DNA of 64,000 nt, taken from positions 1 to 64,000 of the forward strand of contig CATLLN010000004.1 of the NCBI GenBank assembly GCA_950022695.1, written 5' to 3'. The translations under genes and the position numbers were made by a program. The notes beneath the pieces are model-generated. The model was not told the DNA's origin, ran no database searches, and saw nothing but the letters and a program-made list of their open reading frames with translations. Each line of letters opens with the position of its first letter. The first letter of the stretch is position 1. Shown here piece by piece: positions 56,634-64,000 of the stretch. The stretch comes from an uncultured bacterium. Its GTDB lineage: Bacteria; Cyanobacteriota; Vampirovibrionia; Gastranaerophilales; Gastranaerophilaceae.

Positions 56634-57167
56634 ATGTCAGGAATTTATGGAACAAATGGAGCTAATAGAGCAGCTGCAGCAGGAAAAATAAACGGATATT
56701 CAGACTTAAAACCGTTGAAACAATTAAATTCTTCGCCTTTACCAATGAAAACTGGAAATGATGATAAAGAATTAAATAAAAAGTTAAATAATGCATTAGC
56801 TAAAACACCGGTAGATGAACAAATGCCAAATAAAGCATCTTTAAAAAGAGCAGGATTTAAAGCAGATGAGAGTGGTGTGATTGATATGAACGGTGGACAA
56901 TATTATATCAAACCGGGGGTCGGAACTATTCGTATAGCAGGTTGGCATGGCAATGAGTTGATGGGCAGTGAAGGTTCAAGCTCTGTATCATTTACTTCAT
57001 CAGATGGTAAATTAAAAAATGAAATACTGTATGATCCGGATGGGAATCCGATGAAAGGAATTCTAACAGTTGAAAACGAAGATGGTTTTATTGAAACATA
57101 TAAATTTGAATATGATATTGAAGGTAATAAAAAAGTAACTTCATATCAGAAAGAAGTCAAAGATTAA
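56634..57167 (+). CDS. Hypothetical protein
   Basis: 177 aa; SD cgaaaggagattattATG. Confidence 0.75.
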   Translation: MSGIYGTNGANRAAAAGKINGYSDLKPLKQLNSSPLPMKTGNDDKELNKKLNNALAKTPVDEQMPNKASLKRAGFKADESGVIDMNGGQYYIKPGVGTIRIAGWHGNELMGSEGSSSVSFTSSDGKLKNEILYDPDGNPMKGILTVENEDGFIETYKFEYDIEGNKKVTSYQKEVKD

Positions 57168-57174
57168 TATTTAA

Positions 57175-57203
57175 GACGCCGGAGAGTTAAACTCTCCGGC
57201 GTC
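57175..57203. terminator. Bidirectional terminator between convergent genes
   Basis: gacgccggagagttaaactctccggcgtc. Confidence 0.9.
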
Positions 57204-57208
57204 TTCTT

Positions 57209-58483
57209 TTATACTTGAACTCTTATTAAGCTGTTAACTTTGGTGATTGCTGAATCATTGTTGAAGATTTCAATAACTTTCTGCATATCTTTTTCTTTGG
57301 AAAGCTCTGTAATAACAGTAATTTTTGCGGCGTTATCACCGGCAACTTCTTTTTGGACAATACTTGCTAAGCTTATATTATTGTCTTCACAAGCTTTTCC
57401 AATACGACCGATTACGCCTTTGCTGTTTTGTGCTGTAATTGAAATATAGTATTTATTTTCTGTTTCTGAAACATCCATCATTACAGCATTTTCGCAGTGG
57501 CGGCATCTCATCATTGGTAGTAGATAATCTGTTCTGCCTAATTCTGATGCTATAGCTAGAATGTCCCCAACAACAGAACTTGCTGTCGGAAATTCTCCTG
57601 CACCAGGACCTGACAGTGTTACATCGCCTACAGGATGGCCTGTAAGACTTACCGCATTTGTTACATAGTCAATATGTGCTAATGATTTTGATTTTGGAAC
57701 AAGCATTGGATGTACTCTTACATCTGCTCTGCCGTCATCATTTAATTCTGCTGATGCGATAAGTTTAATTTTATAACCCATCTCATTTGCGGCTTTCATA
57801 TCATCAGGACTGATTTTTGTTATACCTTCTCGGTAAACTTTGTCAATTTTAATTCTTTTTCCAAATGCAATTGTTGCAAGAGTTGTGATTTTGTATGCCG
57901 CATCAAATCCTTCAACATCTCCTGTAGGGTCAGCTTCTGCGTATCCAAGTTCTTGAGATTCTTTTAGAACTTCGGCATATGATGCGCCTTGTATATCCAT
58001 TTTAGTAAGGATGTAGTTTGTTGTACCGTTTAAGATTGCTTTGATTTTATTTATTTTATTGCCCGCTAAAATTGTTTTAATAGGCATAATTAAAGGAATA
58101 CCACCTGCAATAGCTGCTTCATATAAAACAACTTTGTTGTGTTCTTCTGCGAAATTAAAAAGTTCTTCACCATGTTTTGCAAGAAGTTCTTTATTTGCAG
58201 TAACAATATGTTTTCCGTTTTTTATTGCAGTTTTAATAAGATTATATGCAGGTTCAATCCCACCGACAAGTTCAGCAACAATCTGAATATCAGGATCATT
58301 AACAACTTCATACGGGTTATCTGTAATAATGCTTTCATCCAAATTTTCAATATTGCGTTTTTTGTTTTTATTGCGAACTGCAATTTTTACTATTTCTATA
58401 TTTTTAAAATTTTGAAGGGTTTTAAATACCCCGCTTCCGACTGTTCCCAGTCCAATAATTCCGATTTTTATTTTATTTTCCAT
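57209..58483 (-). CDS. hom: Homoserine dehydrogenase; likely start MENKIKIGIIG
   Basis: GIIGLGTVGSGVFKTL, VTANKELLAKHGEEL, LNGTTNYILTKM, C-terminal ACT-like region. Confidence 0.95.
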   Translation of the reverse strand: MENKIKIGIIGLGTVGSGVFKTLQNFKNIEIVKIAVRNKNKKRNIENLDESIITDNPYEVVNDPDIQIVAELVGGIEPAYNLIKTAIKNGKHIVTANKELLAKHGEELFNFAEEHNKVVLYEAAIAGGIPLIMPIKTILAGNKINKIKAILNGTTNYILTKMDIQGASYAEVLKESQELGYAEADPTGDVEGFDAAYKITTLATIAFGKRIKIDKVYREGITKISPDDMKAANEMGYKIKLIASAELNDDGRADVRVHPMLVPKSKSLAHIDYVTNAVSLTGHPVGDVTLSGPGAGEFPTASSVVGDILAIASELGRTDYLLPMMRCRHCENAVMMDVSETENKYYISITAQNSKGVIGRIGKACEDNNISLASIVQKEVAGDNAAKITVITELSKEKDMQKVIEIFNNDSAITKVNSLIRVQV

Positions 58484-58606
58484 AAAGTTTAGTATAACAC
58501 AAAACTGTTTTGATGTCATATATTTTAACATGCGCTTGCAAAAATACATTTTTAGAGTAGAATTTAAGTATAAAGTGACAAACTAGCTAGAAAAGGAAAA
58601 TAAATT

Positions 58607-58798
58607 ATGGCAAAACATTGTGAAATTTGTGGAAAAGCTCCAATTAAAGCAGCTAAGTTAACATTTTCTCATAAACAAATCGTTCATACGCAAGAACCTA
58701 ACTTACAATCAGTTAAAGCTGTTGTAAACGGTGCTACAAAAAGAATTAGAGTATGTACTTCTTGTTTAAAAGCAGGAAAAGTTCAAAAAGCTATATAA
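58607..58798 (+). CDS. rpmB: 50S ribosomal protein L28
   Basis: MAKHCEICGKAP...VNGATKRIRVCTSCLKAGKV. Confidence 0.93.
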   Translation: MAKHCEICGKAPIKAAKLTFSHKQIVHTQEPNLQSVKAVVNGATKRIRVCTSCLKAGKVQKAI

Positions 58799-58966
58799 TC
58801 TAGTTTTTCTATAATAAAACATTGAAAAAGAATCCTATTTTGGGTTCTTTTTTATTGAAAACAATTTACATCTTTACATTTCTTCATGTTTATCAAAAAT
58901 CGTTTGCCTGTTTTTTATGAATGTAATAAAATGATGTTGGGAATGTTTTTTAAGGGATAGATAAGA

Positions 58967-59491
58967 ATGATAAAAGACAGATTAAATGAGAGAACTTTAA
59001 CGCCTCAAGAGGTTAGAACTATTTTGAAAGCAGATAATAAAGAAATAGTTGATTTATGTAAAAAAGCAGCAATCAAACCTAGAAAAAACGCAAAAGGTCA
59101 TACTTATTTTTCTTATGATGAGGTGAAAAATTTGAGAAAAGTTCAAGCACAAGTAAGTGGAGCTGTAACAAGCCCGGTAGCAGTTAGAACTCCTGTGATG
59201 GCAGGTGCTTCTGCTCAAAATAACAGCGCAGCTGTAAAAAGTATTTTAAATACTTTACAAGAATTAGAAGTTAAGTTAAGCAACAAAATTGCAAAAGTTA
59301 TTGATGAAAAGCTTGAAGGCATGGATGATGTTGTTGTTGAATTGATTCGCTGCAAAACTGATAACGAAACATTAAAACAAAAAATTGTTGACTTAAATAA
59401 AGAAGTTTATCAGTTGAAAAATGAATTAAACAGCTACAAACCTGTTGCTTTAGGTTTTTATAAGAAAAAAGAAGTTTACGTTTGGGAATAA
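58967..59491 (+). CDS. MerR-like HTH plus coiled-coil protein upstream of recA
   Basis: LTPQEVRTILKADNKEIVDLCKKAAIKPRKNAKGHTYFSYDEVKNLRK. Confidence 0.7.
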   Translation: MIKDRLNERTLTPQEVRTILKADNKEIVDLCKKAAIKPRKNAKGHTYFSYDEVKNLRKVQAQVSGAVTSPVAVRTPVMAGASAQNNSAAVKSILNTLQELEVKLSNKIAKVIDEKLEGMDDVVVELIRCKTDNETLKQKIVDLNKEVYQLKNELNSYKPVALGFYKKKEVYVWE

Positions 59492-59506
59492 GAGGAATAT
59501 AAAATA

Positions 59507-60526
59507 ATGGCAGGGAAAGAATCACCGGCAGTAAATGTTAGCGACGAAAGAAGTAAGGCGCTAAAGTTAGCTATTGAAAAAATTGAAAAAGACTTTGGTA
59601 AAGGTTCAATAATGAAGCTTGGTGATAAAACCACAGTTAATGTTGATGCTATCCCAACTGGAGCTCTGTCATTAGATGTTGCTCTTGGTATCGGCGGTAT
59701 TCCGCGCGGACGTATTATAGAAATTTATGGTCCTGAATCTTCAGGTAAAACAACTCTGGCACAGCATATTGTTGCTGAATGTCAGAAAAAAGGCGGTATT
59801 GCTGCATTTGTTGATGCTGAGCATGCTCTAGATCCTGAATATGCGCGTGCACTTGGTGTTCAGGTTGATGATTTACTAATCTCACAACCCGATACAGGTG
59901 AACAAGCTTTAGATATTACAGAAGAACTTGTTCGCTCAGGTGCTGTTGATATTGTTGTTGTTGACTCTGTTGCAGCTTTGGTTCCGAAGGCTGAAATCGA
60001 AGGTTCTATGGAAGACCAACAAATGGGACTTCAAGCTCGTTTGATGTCAAAAGCTTTAAGAAAATTAACCGGTATTATCGGTAAAACAAATACTACAGTT
60101 ATTTTTATCAACCAATTACGTATGAAAATCGGTGTTATGTACGGTAACCCTGAAACTACAACAGGCGGTAATGCTTTAAAATATTATGCTTCTGTTCGTA
60201 TGGAAATCAGACGTACTGAAGGACTTAAAGGGGATGATGGAGATATTGGAAACCATGTTAGAGTTCGTGTTTTGAAAAACAAAGTTGCTCCACCTTTTAG
60301 AACTGCTGAGTTTGATATCGTATTTGGAAAAGGTATCTCAAAAATCGGTAATATTTTAGATGTTGCTGTTAACCTTGATATTGTTAAAAAAGCCGGAGCA
60401 TGGTTTAGCTATAATGAAGAAAAACTAGGACAAGGCAGAGAAAAAGCTAAAGAATTCTTAGAACAAAACCCTGAAATCTTGGCAGAAGTCGAAACTCTTG
60501 TTCGTGAAAAATTAGCTCAAGGTTAA
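59507..60526 (+). CDS. recA: Recombinase A
   Basis: [56 protein letters not shown]-type motifs. Confidence 0.99.
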   Translation: MAGKESPAVNVSDERSKALKLAIEKIEKDFGKGSIMKLGDKTTVNVDAIPTGALSLDVALGIGGIPRGRIIEIYGPESSGKTTLAQHIVAECQKKGGIAAFVDAEHALDPEYARALGVQVDDLLISQPDTGEQALDITEELVRSGAVDIVVVDSVAALVPKAEIEGSMEDQQMGLQARLMSKALRKLTGIIGKTNTTVIFINQLRMKIGVMYGNPETTTGGNALKYYASVRMEIRRTEGLKGDDGDIGNHVRVRVLKNKVAPPFRTAEFDIVFGKGISKIGNILDVAVNLDIVKKAGAWFSYNEEKLGQGREKAKEFLEQNPEILAEVETLVREKLAQG

Positions 60527-60673
60527 TTATTGTAAACTTTTGTATATGTCTAAATATATTTAAATCCTGTATAGATACAAGGGTTCAGCTTTTGTGTTAA
60601 AATTTTTTTACCACACTAGCAAAAATAATCTTGTTCAGTTTTAAAATGAAAAGAAATCAATCAGGAGGCAAAT

Positions 60674-61627
60674 ATGCAAATTAGTCAGATTAATAATTTC
60701 AGAATGAGTTCACCAAGACCTCTTGCAAAAGCTAATTCAACAAAACCTGCTATGCAAGATGTTGCTTTTACCGGTGATGATAAGAAAAAAAGTTCACGTG
60801 CGATGCGTGCAGCAAGAGATTTAGCAATTGCATCTATGTTCTTAACACCGGTTGCAAGCTCTTTAACTAGCTGCGATAAAGATGATTATGGTTATGTAAG
60901 AGTAGAGGTTAATGCTTGGGCTGGAATCGGAAGTTATATTGATTCTACATCTTGTAACCATCCTACAGATACAATTATTAAATGGTGGTATGACTATCAA
61001 AGACCGTTACCTTTAGATTCTTTGTTAAATAACATGGGTAATTGGGGCATTGACGGTGCAGATGGTAATATGAATGACTCAACTTCAAAAAGAAATATCG
61101 TTCACTATGAAGGTACACGTGAATGGGAATATGGTTCTAGAGAAATCGGTGATATGAATATCGGTGAATCTTCAAAACATATTTTAGTTTATGATACTGA
61201 AATTAAGGATTATAAAGGTGCTCACGAATCTTATGGTAAGAGAGTTTTAAGATTCCCTTCAGGAAGTTTTACAATTAAAAAAGAAGATGGTTCAGTTTTG
61301 AAATCTCCAAAAGGACTATTTGTTGAAGAATATGAAAATGAATTCGATGAAAAGAATGGTTCAATTTTAGATTGTAAAATTAAATCTAGAGCGTTTGTAC
61401 AAACAAATGGCGATACTTTAAATGTTGCAAGAAGAAAGGGAACTTCCGAATTTGTTGAAACAGGAAAAGTTGCAAAAGGTTATCTTGGCGCTAACTCAAT
61501 CTTGTTGAAAAACTTAATTGGTGATTACCCAACTGACGATCATTTCGTAGATTTCAAAGTTGAAGCAGTAAACGATAATGAACTACGTAAAAGATACGTT
61601 GAATATATGGATAAAAAAGAAGACTAA
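60674..61627 (+). CDS. Hypothetical protein with N-terminal AFTG motif and internal lipobox-like LTSC
   Basis: DVAFTGDDKKKSSRAMRAARDLAIASMFLTPVASSLTSCDKDD; SD aggagg. Confidence 0.75.
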   Translation: MQISQINNFRMSSPRPLAKANSTKPAMQDVAFTGDDKKKSSRAMRAARDLAIASMFLTPVASSLTSCDKDDYGYVRVEVNAWAGIGSYIDSTSCNHPTDTIIKWWYDYQRPLPLDSLLNNMGNWGIDGADGNMNDSTSKRNIVHYEGTREWEYGSREIGDMNIGESSKHILVYDTEIKDYKGAHESYGKRVLRFPSGSFTIKKEDGSVLKSPKGLFVEEYENEFDEKNGSILDCKIKSRAFVQTNGDTLNVARRKGTSEFVETGKVAKGYLGANSILLKNLIGDYPTDDHFVDFKVEAVNDNELRKRYVEYMDKKED

Positions 61628-61658
61628 AAGATAAGGCAATATTGATTAAACTCGAGAT

Positions 61659-61687
61659 AAAAAGACCTCTTAAAAAGAGGTCTTTTT
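61659..61687. terminator. Terminator
   Basis: aaaaagacctcttaaaaagaggtcttttt. Confidence 0.85.
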
Positions 61688-61703
61688 ATGATATTGGTAA
61701 TTA

Positions 61704-62066
61704 TTATATATTTATTTGATTTTCTAAAAGATTTAAAATAAATTTCAATCGGTTCTTGTCGTGTGTATGCCACCAGCCTATAAGTGCTTCAAATGCAGTT
61801 GCCTGACGGTATTCTGATTGCATATTTCGTCTGCCGACAGGTATAGGAAGATTTCTTGCACGACGGGTTAATTCAATTTCTTCTTCTGTTAAATTTGATT
61901 CCAAAAAATGCAAAAGTTCACATTGAGTTGATGTTTTCACAAGATTAGTTGTTATTTGATGAAGTTTTTTTGAATTATTTGTAATACGAATGGTCTTTTC
62001 GCGTATGAAAATTTCCCATACCGCATCACCTAAATATGCATAATTTCTTAAATTAATTTCTTCCAT
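61704..62066 (-). CDS. mrnC: Mini-ribonuclease III
   Basis: NLRNYAYLGDAVWEIFIRE, RRNMQSEYRQATAFEALIGWW. Confidence 0.9.
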   Translation of the reverse strand: MEEINLRNYAYLGDAVWEIFIREKTIRITNNSKKLHQITTNLVKTSTQCELLHFLESNLTEEEIELTRRARNLPIPVGRRNMQSEYRQATAFEALIGWWHTHDKNRLKFILNLLENQINI

Positions 62067-62163
62067 ATGCTGATTTTACTACAAATTTTTTTTAATTACA
62101 CTAAGCAGAGGATGGAATTTAATTTTTTGCATTATAATATTGTAGGGTTAATTGAGAGAAAAT

Positions 62164-62253
62164 ATGAAAAAGATTTTAATAATTTTGGGAATATTAGTTT
62201 GTGTGAACCTGCTTATTATGACAATTAGCAGAGCTTTCGCGGCATCTATATAA
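62164..62253 (+). CDS. Small hydrophobic peptide MKKILIILGILVCVNLLIMTISRAFAASI
   Basis: 29 aa signal-peptide-like ORF followed by a hairpin terminator. Confidence 0.4.
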   Translation: MKKILIILGILVCVNLLIMTISRAFAASI

Positions 62254-62260
62254 ATAAAAA

Positions 62261-62287
62261 AAAGACCGGAGATTATCCGATCTTTTT
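62261..62287. terminator. Terminator
   Basis: aaaagaccggagattatccgatcttttt. Confidence 0.75.
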
Positions 62288-62304
62288 GTAAAAATTTTAA
62301 TTTA

Positions 62305-63768
62305 TTATATATTTGCTAATTTTTTATAAAAATCATTAGCTTGTTCAAATTTATAAGCAAAGTTTAACAATTTAGTTTCCTGAAGCTGTGGAGCTAAAAT
62401 TTGTAAACCGATTGGCATACCTGAATTGTCAAATCCTGCCGGAACACTTATACCAGGAAGCCCTGCAAGGTTACAGCTGATAGTTGCAATATCTGTCAAA
62501 TACATTGCCAACGGATCAGATGATTTTGCACCAAGTTCAAAAGCTGTATTCGGGCAAGTTGGTGAAATAAGTACATCAACTTGTTTAAATGCTTCGTTAA
62601 ATTCTTCTGTTACAAGTGCTCTCATTTGCTGTGCTTTTTTGTAGTAAGCATCATAATAGCCTGATGATAAAGCGTATGTGCCAAGCATTATACGGCGTTT
62701 AACTTCCGGACCGAAACCTTCTGCTCTTGTTTTTGTGTACATTTCAAGTAAGTTTTCAGGGTTTGCTGTTCTGTAGCCGTATTTTACTCCATCAAATCTT
62801 GCTAAGTTTGATGAACATTCGGCAGTTGCTAAAATGTAGTAAATTCCGATTGAATATTTTAGTTTTTTCAATGAAATTTCAACAATTTCACAGCCTAATT
62901 TTTTATATGTTTCGATAGCATTTTGAAGTGCCTGCTGAACTTCAGGTGTCAAACCTTCGTCCATAAGTTCTTTAATTACACCGACTTTTTTACCTTTGAT
63001 ATCGCCGTCTAAGCCTTGTGCGTAGTGCTCTACAGGTAAATTCAATGATGTTGAATCTTTAGGGTCGTGACCTGAAATAACTTCAAGTAAATTTGCGGCA
63101 TCTTCAACTGTTCTTGCAAATGGTCCGATCTGGTCTAAAGATGATGCGAATGCAATTAAACCATAACGTGAAACTCTTCCGTATGTAGGTTTCATACCGA
63201 CAATACCGCAGAAGCTTGCAGGTAAACGGATTGAACCGCCGGTATCAGAACCAAGTGCTAAAGTTGCTTCGCAAGAAGCTACGCTTGCTGCTGAACCGCC
63301 TGATGAACCGCCCGGAACTTTATTTAAATCCCAAGGGTTGTGAACTTTGTTAAATGCAGAGTTTTCGTTTGATGAACCCATTGCAAATTCGTCTAAGTTA
63401 GCTTTACCAACGATTGGAACAAGATTTCCTAATAATTTTTCTGTTACAGTTGCGTTGTATGGAGAAACAAAGTTTTCCAAAATCTTAGATGATGCGGTTG
63501 TTTTTGAACCGATTAAATTCATATTATCTTTCAAGGCAAGCGGAATACCGGCAAGAAGTGGTAATTCTTCACCTTTAGCGATTTTTTCATCAACTTTTTT
63601 AGCAGTTTCCATTGCGGTGTCTTTTGTTAATGAATTGAATGCGCCAAGTTTATCTTCTACAGAATTTATTCTGTCAAACGCTGCCTGAGTTAATTCAACA
63701 GCGGAAATTTCTTTATTTTTTAAAGCTCTGCTTTGTTCTGTTGCAGATTTTTTTAACAGATCGTTCAT
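62305..63768 (-). CDS. gatA: Asp-tRNA(Asn)/Glu-tRNA(Gln) amidotransferase subunit A
   Basis: PGGSSGGSAASVASCEATLALGSDTGGSIRLPASFCGIVGMKPTYGRVSRYG amidase signature. Confidence 0.97.
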   Translation of the reverse strand: MNDLLKKSATEQSRALKNKEISAVELTQAAFDRINSVEDKLGAFNSLTKDTAMETAKKVDEKIAKGEELPLLAGIPLALKDNMNLIGSKTTASSKILENFVSPYNATVTEKLLGNLVPIVGKANLDEFAMGSSNENSAFNKVHNPWDLNKVPGGSSGGSAASVASCEATLALGSDTGGSIRLPASFCGIVGMKPTYGRVSRYGLIAFASSLDQIGPFARTVEDAANLLEVISGHDPKDSTSLNLPVEHYAQGLDGDIKGKKVGVIKELMDEGLTPEVQQALQNAIETYKKLGCEIVEISLKKLKYSIGIYYILATAECSSNLARFDGVKYGYRTANPENLLEMYTKTRAEGFGPEVKRRIMLGTYALSSGYYDAYYKKAQQMRALVTEEFNEAFKQVDVLISPTCPNTAFELGAKSSDPLAMYLTDIATISCNLAGLPGISVPAGFDNSGMPIGLQILAPQLQETKLLNFAYKFEQANDFYKKLANI

Positions 63769-64000
63769 AATATCTCCTTAAGGCTAATTCTCAAGAAAAT
63801 TATATGACAAACACAGTTTTCAAGCAAGTGAACTCTATATGGTTTTGCCCAGTGATTTTGTGATTTTTGAATGTATAACGTTTGCCTGGTTTAGATATTC
63901 TGTTAATTTTTCATAATTTTGAACTTTTTCGCCGTACGGAACATTAATATCAATTAATTCGTCTACGCTTTTGCTGATTTCTGAAAGCTGTTCAAGTGAA

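Overview
AT-rich bacterial window. The rpoC gene is split into rpoC1 and rpoC2 in the cyanobacterial manner, which together with the gene content suggests a non-photosynthetic cyanobacterial relative (Gastranaerophilales/'Melainabacteria'-like; inference). Layout: (i) tmRNA gene at 453-850. (ii) Accessory island at about 0.9-26 kb: a PIN-domain protein, two tandem Mu-like DDE transposases with a MuB/TniB-like ATPase, a DpnII-type (GATC) restriction-modification locus, a three-component ABC-ATPase (DUF3732, 'ABC-3C') conflict locus next to a WYL regulator, a cysteine-repeat secreted protein, and several decayed genes. (iii) Surface-glycan locus at 26-39.7 kb: HAD, DUF115, KdsB, a second cytidylyltransferase, an aldolase, a Stealth-DUF4422 fusion, Glf, GalE and an MsbA-like ABC transporter. 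(iv) Mostly core genes at 40-64 kb: ogt, tspO, pgeF, rpoB/C1/C2, thrC, hom, rpmB, recA, Mini-III RNase and gatA, mixed with small lineage-type unknowns. The most notable observations are in-frame TAA codons inside two otherwise continuous accessory genes, a GC-rich palindromic in-frame insertion in a transposase, a G9 tract at the kdsB 3' end whose -1 frame ends in an ATGA overlap with the next gene, an N-terminal F-[TK]-G motif in unrelated proteins, a Met-rich micropeptide, and a secreted protein with six C-x(n)-GYxC-type repeats. All family calls come from reading sequence by eye; no searches were run.
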